A DNA stretch of 64,000 nt from assembly GCF_028640845.1 (NCBI RefSeq), contig NC_080546.1, positions 55,625,409 through 55,689,408 on the forward strand. The letters are read 5' to 3'. The notes beneath the pieces were generated by a model, which had not been told where the DNA came from, searched no databases, and saw nothing but the letters and a program-made list of their open reading frames with translations. Below, in pieces: positions 1-11,253 of the stretch; position 1 is the stretch's first letter; each line of letters starts with the position of its first letter. The position numbers and the translations under genes are program-made. This DNA comes from Ahaetulla prasina (lineage: Eukaryota > Chordata > Lepidosauria > Squamata > Colubridae).

Positions 1-712
1 AGTTGTTAACTTAATTTTACGTAGCTTCTTTTCAAAAAACACCACGCTACTGACCAGAGCATATAAAACATTTGTTAGGCCAATTCTTGATTACTGCTCT
101 CCTGTCTGGAACCCTTACCATATATCTGACATCAACACAGTTGAGCGTGTCCAAAGGTATTTTACGAGAAGAATTCTCCACTCCTCAGAAACCAATAAAA
201 TACCTTATTCCACCAGACTTGATATCCTGGGTCTTGAAAACTTGGAACTTCGTCGCCTTCGACAGGATCTGGGTTTAGCATATAAAATCATCCGTTGTAA
301 TGTCCTTCCTGTCAATGACTTTTTTAGTTTCAATAACAATATCACAAGAGCTACCAACAGATTTAAACTCAATGTCAACCGCTCCAGTTTAGATTGCAGA
401 AAACACGATTTCTGTAACAGAATTGTATATGCTTGGAATGCATTACCTGACTCTGTGGTTTCTTCTCATAACCCCAAAGGCTTTACTCATAAACTGTCCA
501 TGGTTGACCTCACCACTTTCCTAAGAGGACTCTAAGGGGCGTGCATAAGAGCACAAACGTGCCTACCGTTCCTGTCCTATTGTTTCTTCCCCTATGTATA
601 TATATGTTTATAGTACCTCGTTTCTCCTCATATATACGTTCATATATTATATAACCCTTTATGCAATGCTTGTATATATTGTTACGACAAATAAATAAAA
701 TAAATAAATAAA
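1..712 (+). mobile_element. CR1-like LINE (family A), 3' end of the reverse-transcriptase ORF plus tail
   Basis: One frame is open from base 2 to a stop at 535, giving about 178 residues from the C-terminal end of a jockey-superfamily LINE polyprotein. Landmarks are FVRPILDYCSPVWNPY, the ERVQRYFTRRI segment, LENLELRRLRQDL and a C-terminus FLRGL. This is the post-RT thumb region, so the catalytic YADD block lies outside the window. A 3' UTR with CATAAGAGCACAAACGTGCCTACCGTTCCTGTCC follows, then an AAATA-type tail. The same tail recurs at 19209, 33189, 38236 (minus) and 60112 (plus), which defines the family. The copy is truncated only by the window edge. Clade assignment (CR1/L3 group) is by protein resemblance and was not searched. 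Confidence 0.8.
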
Positions 713-715
713 TAA

Positions 716-1395
716 AATAAACTGCCCAAGGAGCTGCTGATATAGTTCTACAGAGGAATTATTGAGTCTGTCATCTGCACCTCTATAATTGTCTGGTTTG
801 GTTCTGCAACCCAACAAGACAGACACAGGCTTCAGAGGATAATTAGAACTGCAGAAAAAACAATTACTACCAACCTGCCTTCTATTGAGGACCTGTATAC
901 TGCACGAGTCAAAAAGAGGGCTGTGAAAATATTTATAGATCCCTCACATCCAGGACATAAACTGTTTCAACTCCTACTCTCAGAACGACACACACTATAG
1001 AGCACTGCACACCAGAACAACTAGACACAAGAACAGTTTTTCCCCGAACGCCATCACCCTGCTAAACAAATAATGCCCTCAGCACTGTCAAACTAATTAC
1101 AGAGTCTGTATTACTATTAATCTTCTCATCATTCCTATTACCCACCTCTTCCCACTTACAACTGTATGACTGTAACCTTGTTGCTGGTATCCTTAAGATT
1201 TATATTGACTGTTTCCCTATGACTATCATTAAGTATTCATGATTCTTGACAAATGTATCTTTTCTTTTATGTACACCAAGAACGCAAGCACCAAGACAAA
1301 TTTCTTATATGTCCAAACACACTTGGCCAATAAAAAATTCTATTCTATTCTATTCTATTCTGTTCTGTTCTATTCTATTCTATTCTATTTCATTA
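716..1395 (+). mobile_element. Rex1-like LINE (family B) 3' end, with ATTCT tail
   Basis: Conceptual translation gives YRGIIESVICTSIIVWFG, then HRLQRIIRTAEK, SIEDLYTARVKKRAVKI and DPSHPGHKLFQLL. This is the C-terminal block shared by Rex1/CR1-group reverse transcriptases. Several stops interrupt it. The 3' UTR contains the signature GCACCAAGACAAATTTCTTATATGTCCAAACACACTTGGCCAATAAAAAATTC and ends directly in an ATTCT microsatellite. Related 3' ends lie at 16430, 24987 (minus) and 32570. It is an inactive 5'-truncated copy. The naming is inference, but the family identity across the four copies is visible in the sequence. Confidence 0.75.
1338..1393 (+). repeat. (ATTCT)n microsatellite grown from a LINE tail
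   Basis: About eleven ATTCT/GTTCT units directly continue the AATAAAAAATTCT end of the family B LINE. Confidence 0.9.
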
Positions 1396-2579
1396 TAGTC
1401 ACTTTTTCTTTTCTAAGCACTTCATTATCATAATCAGTCTTCTTTTTTCTAAGCACTATCAGGCTCACAAATAATATCCTTTTCTGGAATCATTTAACCT
1501 TCATAAAATATGAAAGTGCTTTCTTATATAATTGCCCCTCCTCTACTTCCTATAGCAGTCATGTCCTTGACGTAACAGGGTGACAGCATTGGATACTCAG
1601 AGCTGTTTTGAGATTACTATTAAGATTCTTGAAATACTTCTCTGTCTTAGCAGCAATCATGTGGTTGTGGAAACAGATACAGCTACTTTAATGAGTTATA
1701 GGCAAGCTGCTACTTTTGTAATCATTTGCACTCCAAAGCATGTCATCCGATTTTAATCAGAAGTATTATATAACCTTGATTTTTAAGAACAAAAACCTGG
1801 TAGTCTAAACCTTTCCTCTCACAAATTATATTTTGTAATTTATGGTTGCATTACTTCTGGTGGTAGCAGTACAAAAGGTGTTGTAGTAAATAAAAGCTAA
1901 TTATATGTGAATGTTGTTACTCATAGTGTGCAATATATGAATAACATAATTAGACACAAATGGCTTAAACAATATTGCTGTATTCTTTAATTGAATTAAT
2001 ACTTTAAATGAATCATTATGAGTGGACAAACTAAAGTACTTTTCAACATAGTGACTCATTTGTACTTCATTGCTCCTCCACTTTTTAATCATCCTTTTGA
2101 TTGTTTTGGTTGCGTTTTACAATAAATAAAAATAATCATAATGTACAAAATCATCACTCTGTAGGTATCACTGAATAGATACACATGCACTGATTCTAAG
2201 TATAAAGTGGCCCTTATAATGTATCTGGATTTTTTTCATTTTCTTTTGAAAAAAATATAACAATCCTTATTATATAATCTATTTATGTATGTATGTATGT
2301 ATTTTCAATTAATTATTCTATTTTTATTAATTATTCTTTTAACCTGGGGTACTATGAAGAATGAGGAGTAGCTCTAAAGAAAAAGAAAGAAAGCATAAGG
2401 TTGGAAGTACCTATGGAATGGTTAATTTTTATACTGTTTAATTTTAAAAAAAAAATCAATTTGATACTGACAAAATGGATTTATATGATTTTACCTGTGT
2501 TTATCAGTTGTCATTATTTAGTATTACAATTTCCTAAGACTGATCTTCCTCATGTGAAAGACATACATTAAATACTTAC

Positions 2580-2582
<3 letters not shown>
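1396..2582. other. AT-rich stretch without recognisable features
   Basis: I see no long open frame and no repeat with clear ends. A short GTAT run lies near 2287. Nothing supports a gene. Confidence 0.6.

Positions 2583-2668
<86 letters not shown>
2583..2668. repeat. (TA)n dinucleotide repeat
   Basis: An uninterrupted TA tract of about 86 bases. Minus-strand 'YIYIYI' open frames across it are artefacts of the repeat. Confidence 0.95.
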
Positions 2669-2673
<5 letters not shown>

Positions 2674-3366
2674 TTCTGGAAAGTTTGTGACAATCTTTCA
2701 GGCAGAAAATGTCCCTTGAACCCTTTCAGATGGATAATTTTATGTTGCATAATGTCAGAATGAATGCACATTCACAGACAGAATGCACTATCTATGGTTG
2801 CAATGCAAGTTATTAAAATTATTTTAATTAAAAGATATCCTAGTGACCATAACTATAATGCAATATAATTTATCATTTGTAGTAGTACTAAGCAACTTTA
2901 ATACCAAAATGACTCTTCATTTCAGATTCTGCTGAAAATATCCTCACTGTCTCTCTTCCACCATCTGGCTACACCCAATAAGAAATTGAACATCAGAATG
3001 AAATAAAGCTTGGAAGACTTCATAGCTACCTTAAAATATCATCATTTAACTTCCAGTGTGTATAGATTTGAAATGTGACACTACTAAGGACCTTGAATTG
3101 GTGACTCATGCCCTCATCAACTCAAGATTATTGCAATGTACTCTACATGCTTTTTGGAAGCTACCATGTGATGACCCACTTTTTTGCTAGCATAGCTGTC
3201 TGGAATATATGATGGTCTTGTCCAATCAACTAGGAAATGCTTTTTCTTAGTTGTAGTCCCAGTTTTATGGAATAGCTTTCCTTTATACATAAGCTTGACT
3301 TTTTGTCTAATATCTTTCCAGAAGATGACAGAGATAGAAATCTTCCAACTAATATATAGCAAAATG

Positions 3367-3411
3367 TTTCATTAATGATAAACCAAATGTAATGGTTTAT
3401 CATTAATGAAA
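3367..3411. repeat. Perfect inverted repeat (19-bp arms, 7-nt loop)
   Basis: TTTCATTAATGATAAACCA at 3367-3385 is followed by AATGTAA and then its exact reverse complement at 3393-3411. No flanking target duplication or transposon terminus is seen, so it may come from a template-switch mutation rather than a mobile element. Confidence 0.9.
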
Positions 3412-3679
3412 TATACATAGCCTTTGCATTGGTAGTGATCAAGCAAGGATAAGAGAGAATCTTGGAAGTAGATTTATATGTTTTATCCAGTGCTAAGGCA
3501 TCTAAAGTATTATTTCTGATACCTATTTGCATCTTAACATCTGAAATGCTATTTCCTTGTTTGTTTAAAATTGAAATTTGCAAATTTTATATATTTTTAT
3601 CAGATTTTGTGCTGAATTTTTAGATTTGCATGCACTTTTCAAAATTATTTATAATTTTCAGTTATTCTCTTTAGGCAAG

Positions 3680-3680
3680 A

Positions 3681-3712
<32 letters not shown>

Positions 3713-3745
3713 CTCTCCCTCTCTCCCTCCCTTTCTTCTTTTCTT
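3680..3745. repeat. (CT)n tract with CCCT/TTCT degeneration
   Basis: A pyrimidine-only run on the plus strand, mostly CT dinucleotides, passing into TTCTTTTC. Confidence 0.9.
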
Positions 3746-3830
3746 TTTCTTTTTTTGCATTTCTAGTTAACATTGTTCTTTATATATTTCCAGTTTAATC
3801 ATTAACTATTTAAATTTTAAATGCCTGTTC

Positions 3831-4165
3831 CAGAGGTGATATTCAGCCAGTTTGCACTGGTTCGGGCGAAGTGGTAGTGAAAATTTTTAGCAGTTTGGAA
3901 AACCAGCAAATCCCACCACTGGCTGGCCCCGGCCCCATCCGCCTGCTCACCTCGCTTACCCCCGCCCACCCACTCACACTGCCTGCCCACTCACCTCTCA
4001 CCCTGCCCACTTGCCCCGCCCTGCTCAGTCACTTCTCATCTCACCTCCCCAGCATAGCCGTTGCTTCTGTTTGGCTCCTCGCATGCCGTTGACCACATGG
4101 TCTCTATGGGCCAGCCAGCTTGCCTGCCTTGAAACGCGGTGCCTGCGACCCAAATGAGCAGTCCT
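3831..4165 (-). mobile_element. Probable hAT-type element fragment, GC-rich
   Basis: It begins CAGAGGTGATATTCAGCC followed by GGTTCGGGCGAA. This matches the reverse complement of the end of the complete element at 32194-32391 (AACCGGCTGAATACCACCACTG). The interior is C-rich, unlike the AT-rich flanks, and has CACC/CCAC low-complexity blocks. No second terminus or TSD is visible, so the copy is probably truncated or diverged. Confidence 0.5.
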
Positions 4166-4925
4166 GAGTTTATCCTTTATCTAAGAGTTTCTCCCACATC
4201 ACAGTGAATAGATGTCTATATAATGTCACTTTTGTGATTAAGGGGGGGAAATTCTAATTAAGCCTAGGTTCAGATTATGTATAGGAATGAAACAAAAAGC
4301 AGACTCAGTAGTAACTTACACTCCCTTGCTAGGCAGGAAACCAGACATATACTTGACTACCCAAAACATAATTACAAACTGATCTACTCACCTGTAAATT
4401 TCTTTCATGTTTAAATCTGCAAAGTACTGTATATACTCATTTAAAAAATCAAAATTTATAGGCCATGATAAAACATGCATGCATGAAAGCATTTATATTT
4501 ACCAGTATATTTAAAGAAATATTAATTGCATAGGTATCTCACAGGCATCACTGCTTACTGAAGTCTATTTTGATGTATTTTGAATCAATGAGCTTATATT
4601 TATGTCTACATCTGGTTTTGTTTCTTACTAGTGAATCTATGCAAGCTTTAAAATAATGGTGTTTTCTTCATTTTTCAGTGGTAAGACAAAATAGGATTTA
4701 TGTTTTACTCAATATGTTACCCATCTAATTAAAATTAGCATGGCTAGAAAAGGCCAGAGGCCTTTCTGAATACCTCTGTGATGTTTATTTTCTCTTATTA
4801 AGATACTTGATAAATTTTGCCTTATCCCTCTTTGATAAATGTCTTGTTTATTTACATGTACAATTCTGACTTTATTGCCTGTGTTATATATTTTTCATAA
4901 GGTTGTTCTTATGCCTCTCTGATAC
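4166..4925. other. AT-rich stretch without recognisable features
   Basis: No open frame with coding character and no repeat ends recognised. Confidence 0.55.
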
Positions 4926-4939
4926 TCTAGTTGTTTTTT

Positions 4940-5719
4940 GTTTTTTTCCAGAAAGTATCTTGGCATCAAAACAATATCGTCACATCGGATGCCTTATGCA
5001 CGGTCACTCACGCTCTTGTCACTTCTCGTTTGGATTATTGCAATGCTCTCTACATGGGGCTACCCTTGAAGTGCACTCGGAGGCTTCAGTTAGTTCAGAA
5101 TGCAGCTGCGCGGGTGATCGAGGGAGCCACACGTTGCTCCCGTGTAACACCGCTCCTGCGCAGTCTGCACTGGCTACCTGTGGTCTTTCAGGTGCGCTTC
5201 AAGGTTTTGGTTACCACCTTTAAAGCGCTCCATGGCTTAGGGCCCGGGTACTTACGGGAACGCCTGCTGTTACCTTATGCCTCCCACCGACCCGTACGCT
5301 CACACAGAGAGGGTCTTCTTAGGGTGCCGTCTGCCAAACAATGTCGGCTGGCGGCCCCCAGGGGAAGGGCCTTCTCTGTTGGAGCACCTACCCTCTGGAA
5401 CGAACTTCCCCCTGGTTTATGTCAACTACCTGACCTTCGGACCTTTCACCGTGAATTGAAAATGCACTTGTTTATCCAAACGGGATTGGCCTAAATTTTT
5501 AAACTTTTTGAATTTTTAAACAATTTTAGTTGGGGTATTTTTATTAATTTTATGGGTTAATTTGATGGTTTTAAATTTTTGGCCATTTATAGAATATGTT
5601 ATTTTAACTTTCTGTTTTAATCTGTATATTGTATTGTTTTTTATAATCTGGCTGTACACCGCCCTGAGTCCTTCGGGAGAAGGGCGGTATAAAAATCTAA
5701 ATAATAAATAAATAAAAAT
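4940..5719 (+). mobile_element. L2-clade LINE, 5'-truncated 3' fragment
   Basis: The frame runs open to a stop at 5494 and encodes the C-terminal domain of the L2 polyprotein. Landmarks are ALVTSRLDYCNALYMGLPL, LQLVQNAAARVIEGA, TPLLRSLHWLPVVFQVRFK, FSVGAPTLWNELPP and a terminal FIQTGLA. The short 3' UTR carries the stem-loop CCGCCCTGAGTCCTTCGGG/AGGGCGG at 5659-5687 and an AATAAATAA tail. The RT core is missing, so the copy is dead on arrival. The same C-terminus recurs at 47.0, 52.3 (minus), 62.0 and 63.1 kb. Confidence 0.9.
5659..5687 (+). other. L2 3' UTR stem-loop
   Basis: CCGCCCT pairs with AGGGCGG around a GAGTCCTTCGGGAGA loop. The same hairpin sits just before the tail in every L2 3' end of the window and in the SINE at 38739, as expected for the RNA end recognised by the LINE reverse transcriptase. 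Confidence 0.8.
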
Positions 5720-5724
5720 AAACA

Positions 5725-7121
5725 TTATCAATTGACGTTCAAAATTAATGTAATACTGGGCAACAGCTCCTAGTTAAATAATTTTTGTTTCATGATTTCC
5801 ATAAGCCTATTTATTCTGTTCTGTTGCTTGGACTATAAACATCAGCAATGTGAAATTTAAAGTATGTAGACTTAATTCCCAGCTGCAGTTCTTCCTTTTC
5901 TTCATCATTCTTTCCCAAATTCATTAATGGGAGGGGGGAATGAAGAGTGTAAAGGTGTAATTTAGCAATGGAGAAAAAAGTTTCTTCTATTATGTCTCAC
6001 TGTATTTTTCAGAATTTTCTGTTCTACTTGAAATTAAAAATGTTTGTTCCTTTCAATCCCATAAAAATATCACCTCAAGGCTAAATCCAGTTGAAAAATA
6101 TCTTTAATACCTATATCCATATTTTACCTTCCCCAACATGATTATTGAGGGATATCATTAGCCAACTGTTGGGTTCTTTGATGTCTGAATTCATGCACTG
6201 GAAAAATATAGGTATATGGGTATATGTGATTAAAAATTATGACTGCTTTGAATCTACTGCCTATATTCTTTTTCAGTTCAGCTCTTCTGAGGAAAAAAAG
6301 TACCCTCATTTTGAACATTGCAGATCTATTGGCAGCTAACAGGAAAATGAGTATGAAATCTGGTGCTTTCCACCAGTTTTTTTACTTACATTGCCTTAAA
6401 ACTCAGCCAGCTTGCTTAAAGCATTGTGTTGCTTATTTGTACCACAGAGAATAAGGCACCAATTTTCTTATTCTTACTAGGTTTTAATTTATAAAATATT
6501 TATTATTGTCTTTGTGGGATCTGTGGTTATGACACCAACATGATGACAAGTGCGGTGATATATAAAGTGATATCTTAATACAGCATCTTAATTATGTGTT
6601 TGCCTCCAGACATTTGATGTAAGTATGAAAGTTGCAGCTTTTGTATTATATCATCATTATTTGGCACTTTTGCTCCCTACACTCCTAGAGTTTTCAATGA
6701 TTGTTTTTTGAGTTTATTTTTTGTTCCTACTGCTTGCCTGAGAATGTAATATTATTATTCCATATATGATTCCGTAGATTCTTGATGTTGTTTTCAGCAA
6801 TTGATTAGAATTAAAACATTCATAACATGTGACTCATTTCTATTCACTAAAATAGAATATTATTTGAGTTACTTTTAGTTATGCTTCATTCATATTACTC
6901 CAGGTATTACTCTATGGTTAATTTTAAGATTGGTTATTTTTATTCATAATGCTTTGAAAATATTTTGGAAAAACTTTCTCAAACACTGCATTTTTCCATT
7001 ATTCAATAAAGCAGCCAATTTTTTTCAGGGTTCTATAACTTTAGAAAAAAATGTGGCTGTTTTAATAGTGGCAGTAATTCTTAATTAAGGATTTTGATGC
7101 CTATTTAGATAGCTTGCAATC
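5725..7121. other. AT-rich stretch without recognisable features
   Basis: Only short open frames without recognisable domains. No repeat boundaries seen. Confidence 0.55.
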
Positions 7122-7129
7122 CCCTACAT

Positions 7130-7532
7130 CTGTGATGGCGAACCTATGGCACACGTGCCTAAAGTGGGATGTGGAGCCATGTTGCCTGGCATGCACGGCA
7201 TCACCCATTCCTCTTCTGTGTTTCTGGTGTGCATGCATGTGTGACGGTCAGCTGGGCTTCATGCGTGTGGCAGTGCCGGAAACTGGAAGAGCTGGCATTC
7301 CATTTTCCTGTGTGATAATGCGCGCCAGCCAGCTGATCATTGCATGCACATTAATGCTAGCAACCTGGAAGACTAACTAGCTGGTGCGCATGTGCGCACT
7401 GGAAACCAGAAGTTCATTTTCGGTTGTGCGCATGCACCCTGGTTAGCTCCTCTTCTGGTTTACAACCCAGAGGAGCGTGCACGTGCGTGCTCCCTTTTTG
7501 GCACTCGATGCTGAAAAGGCTCACCCTCACTG
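7130..7532. mobile_element. Non-autonomous hAT-type DNA transposon, 403 bp
   Basis: The left end is CTGTGATGGCGAACCTATGGC. The right end read backwards is CAGTGAGGGTGAGCCTTTT, so the terminal inverted repeats are diverged. It is flanked by CCCTACAT (7122-7129) and CCCTTCAT (7533-7540), an 8-bp TSD with one mismatch, as expected for hAT. The interior is GC-rich with GCGCATGTGCGCA-type palindromes and has no transposase frame. Confidence 0.8.
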
Positions 7533-7540
7533 CCCTTCAT

Positions 7541-8234
7541 GGAATTCAAAAGAACTGGGCTTCATTGAGGTACACAAAGGGTTCACATGAAGTTCTTAAA
7601 CACTTTTGTTGTCATATGCTGTTCTGTTCCACAGAAATGTAGACTGAAATACTGTACATTTTGATTGAAGTTAACATGTTTTGTCTAACTCTCTGCTCTC
7701 AGAGGTTGGTGATTGTCTGAAAAGTTTTGTCTATGTTAGAATTCTGTGGTTTCTATTTATCACAGTACTGTGGGACGATACTGGCAATTTAGAGAAGAAT
7801 AATGCCCTACAGGTTAGAAACCAACAACAGAAACTGTTGCTATCTAGACAAATGTATTCAAGATTTATCTCGTTATCTGCGTAATTTTTTCCTCTTTAAG
7901 ATACCAAGGGATTTTTGTGCATCATTTGCTACTGATTTGTAAGAGGCTGTTGTCTAATGCAAAGAAACATAGCACCTTCCACTGCAGACCCAATCCCTCA
8001 TTTTTCAGATACAGATAATGTTTAAGAATAAAGTATGTTTATGGAGCAATATGTGAAAATACTGAGATATTTTCAGGAGATAATGGTGGCTGGATTTCCA
8101 TTCACTTACACTACCTTTCCCAACATCATGTCATCCATTTTTATTATGACTACAGTTCCTCACACCATTAGTAATGTTGACTGGGGATTATGGAAGCAAG
8201 TTGTCAAGTTGAAAAAACCAACCAAGATATTATT
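7541..8234. other. No recognisable features
   Basis: AT-rich sequence with only short unconvincing frames. Confidence 0.55.
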
Positions 8235-8236
8235 TA

Positions 8237-8730
8237 CCATATTTTTCAGAGTATAAGATGCACCTTTTGGGGTGAAAATCTGGGTGCGTCTTCTACTCCA
8301 AATGTAGCCCCACCCAGCTTCTCAAATGGAGGTTTCAGAGGCTGAAAAAAGCATCAGAAATGGAGCTTCAGAAAAAAAGCCCCAAATGGAACTTCAAGGA
8401 GCTTAGAAGAAAAGCTCCAAATGGAGCTTCAGAAAAAAAGCCCCCAAATAGAGCTTCAGAAAAGAAGCTCCCAAACAGAACTTCAGAGGCTTCTGTTTTG
8501 GAGGCTTTTAGAGGCAGAAAAAAGTTTTTTTCTGAAATGGAGTTTTAGAGGCAGGGAAAAAAAGCCCAAAAAAAAGCAAGGCACAGAGCTCACAACCAAG
8601 GAACCTGTTGCTAAAATTTACCTCTGGGAACAGCTGATTGGGGGTATTTTGGGAGGCCAATCCACCTGCCAATCAGCTGTTTTCTTATTTTCCTCCCCAA
8701 AAACTGCATCTTATACTCCGAAAAATATGG
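8237..8730. mobile_element. TIR-bounded non-autonomous DNA transposon with TA target site
   Basis: The left terminus CCATATTTTTCAGAGTATAAGATGCA is mirrored by TGCATCTTATACTCCGAAAAATATGG at the right. A TA dinucleotide flanks both sides (8235-8236, 8731-8732). A 2-bp TA TSD would fit the Tc1/mariner group, but no transposase remains, so the superfamily is inferred. The interior contains a degenerate minisatellite. A half copy lies at 37789. Confidence 0.7.
8353..8575 (+). repeat. Degenerate minisatellite inside the TIR element
   Basis: Units of roughly 30 bp built on AAATGGAGCTTCAGAAAAAAAGCCC recur about six times with substitutions and length changes. They give a short repetitive open frame that is not a gene. 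Confidence 0.7.
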
Positions 8731-9039
8731 TAAGTCAGTGTTCCCTGACTTTATTTGGAATAAATTATCAGAAATAAACATACAGAAAAGAAAGAAGCAT
8801 ATATACTACATTCTTGCTCAAAAGTGATACCTTCTAATGTCTAAGGATTTGAGAGTTTTCTTCAAATTCATCCAATCATATCTTCATATTTGACTCAAAT
8901 CAAGCTAGCTCTACTTAAATATATCTTTTTAGAAGTAATCCTTTAAAATTCTAAACCCAGCATAATTTCAGATGGTGATTCATTTCATGTTCCTTTCTTT
9001 TTAATAGAATTTACTAATGAATGAAGGCGAATATACATG

Positions 9040-9240
9040 TCCCAGGATAATATTGCAGGATCCAATCTGGGTCCGCCACCACAGTCACCACCACACAGAA
9101 CAGCACACGCTCTGCTAGAGAGAAGTTCCCTGAAGATGGGCTTTAGCATGAGTCTGAAAGTTCGGAAGACAAAAACTCTGGTCCTCACCAACCCAGCTAG
9201 GATCCTGCAGGATTTATTGAGTTCAAGCTGCTGTATACTG
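9040..9240 (+). mobile_element. Possible Penelope-like element fragment
   Basis: The segment CAGGATCCAATCTGGGTCCG ... CTGAAGATGGGCTTTAGCATGAGTCTGAAAGTTCGG resembles non-coding parts of squamate Penelope-like elements that I remember, and CAGGATACAATCTGGGTTGG recurs at 31112. There is no coding evidence and no clear ends. Treat as a weak call. Confidence 0.3.
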
Positions 9241-9244
9241 CCAT

Positions 9245-10559
9245 ATTATTAATGACACCGTAGACTGATCATAATAGCATATTTCCATCTTGCCTATAAC
9301 CATAGGTATTTGTGAATTGTACTTTTATGTGCAAGGGAATGCTTAAGATTCTATAAAACTGAAAAGAAAAAAAAGTGTATCCCTGACTTGATGTTTGATT
9401 GTGATATTTGTGGTTTGTCAGCATCTTATATTTTTCAACTAAAGGAAGAAGAAGATCAGGCTGTTGTTGTTTTTTTAGCTGTTACTTTATTTTCTTTTTA
9501 TATGTTATCTCTTATAGCTCCACTCTTTTATTTAGTTTGGGTCATCTACCTGAAATAAATAATTTGTTTATTCATTCTTATGAAATTTTCCACAGTTTAA
9601 AAGGATGTGTATAAACAATATTTTTGCCTTACAAAACAGAAAAAAAAACCATGACAAATTCATGAAAGAAAAACACAGTGATTATTACCATGAGCTCATC
9701 GGTATAGCCATGACTGTTTTCCAATGCAATATCTCCTGGTTTTCCAATAATGCTATGCATGTATGCTTTAAAGCCTCTTCAATTATTTCTAGCATTTATA
9801 CATCCTGGTAACAATCTCTCATCAACTCTGTCGAAAGCATCTCACAGTACTCCTCAAAACAGGCAGGTTTTAACAAGCTTTCCAAATGCTTTAAATGGTA
9901 ATGCTATTTTACTTCTTGGGCTAACATATTCCACTTGAGAGTAATGCTGGCAGAAAATGCTCACCTCTGAATCTATACTTCACAGGAAGGATTCTTACTA
10001 TGCCAAAAGTCAAAGTTGAAGTAGTTTATTTAGGTCATTGACCAGACTAACAAACATAGCTGAACAAAATCAATAAAGTACGTTGAAAGAGATAAAATAG
10101 GATTAGAAATTTTAAAAAAAGTCAAACAAAGATAAATTAAAAATATAATCAGATTGCACAGGTCCTGCTCCTGTTAGATCTTACCAGCTTTAAACAAAAT
10201 TTCTGGCATTGTCAAAGAATACATTATTCAGAGCAGCTAGAGGTATCTTAAAAAATAAGAGTCAATGCAACCTGAAACTTGAGGGAATAAAGGTGTGAAG
10301 AAAAATTGACAATAAAGTATGTGAGCTGTTGTTTCAATTGTTTCTGACTTTCAGTCACTTACAAAATCATACATTGTATGGATTTTTCCTTGCAAAATTG
10401 CAGTTTATAAAGCATTGCAATGTGCAAGTGTTAAAGTTATAATTTTGATATGGTAATATGCAGATTTTACTAGCACATTTCTCAGTAAAGATAGTTTGTC
10501 AGGATCCCCAAGCCCAATCCTTTGCCAGAGATGGATCTCTACCCAGCCTTAGATAAAGG
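9245..10559. other. AT-rich stretch without recognisable features
   Basis: No coding-like frame and no repeat boundaries recognised. Confidence 0.55.
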
Positions 10560-10568
10560 CCCTAGAAT

Positions 10569-10680
10569 CAGAGGTGTCAAACCGGCGGCCTGCAGGCCAT
10601 GTCCATCCCAGCTCTCTGAAGGGAAAAAATTGTAAAACGTCACATGATGGCAATGTGATGCTGCAAGTTTGACACCCGTG
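10569..10680. mobile_element. Short hAT-type MITE, 112 bp
   Basis: Termini CAGAGGTGTCAAACC and (reverse) CACGGGTGTCAAACTTGCAG form a terminal inverted repeat. The flanks share CCCTAGA (10560-10566 and 10681-10687), an imperfect 8-bp TSD. It belongs to the same family as 57200-57332. Confidence 0.7.
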
Positions 10681-10689
10681 CCCTAGATA

Positions 10690-11237
10690 ATATATTTCTT
10701 GTAAGAGTTCCTGGAGCTGCAGCATTGTCTTGTCCATTAATTTTGCAGCACATACACTGAACTATAGCCATTCAGAGCCTTTTAAGCAAGATTCTAATAC
10801 TGCCTCCTCTAAAGTAGTAGGGAGCACTGTCTGCTAAGAGAGGCATTAATGATTTCAAAAGCTACTGTCAGTACAGACTCTTTGGAGGTTGTTATAAAGA
10901 GAAAAATATGCCAAAAGATAGATAAATAGTTGAAGAGGCACTATAACATTATTTGCTTTGCACAATAGCACAAATTTCAACACATATTTCCATATGGTGT
11001 CCTGGACACTTCAGCACTATACAGTTCAAGATAATATCTAGACCAGAATAATTTGAATGGGTTTATTCACACAAAACTTCATAAATGGTTCATGGTAGAA
11101 TTCAGACAATAGATCACCACGGTTGCTGTCACCTCATCTATAATTCAATTTGCTATTTTTCTACATATATATTTAAAGAGTAAATCTTTTGCCTCTTTCC
11201 TCACAATGCAGGCATTATAATGGGTCTGTAGTCACAG
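10690..11237. other. No recognisable features
   Basis: AT-rich DNA with no open frame or repeat structure that I can identify. Confidence 0.5.
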
Positions 11238-11253
11238 AAAAGTTACTATTGAG

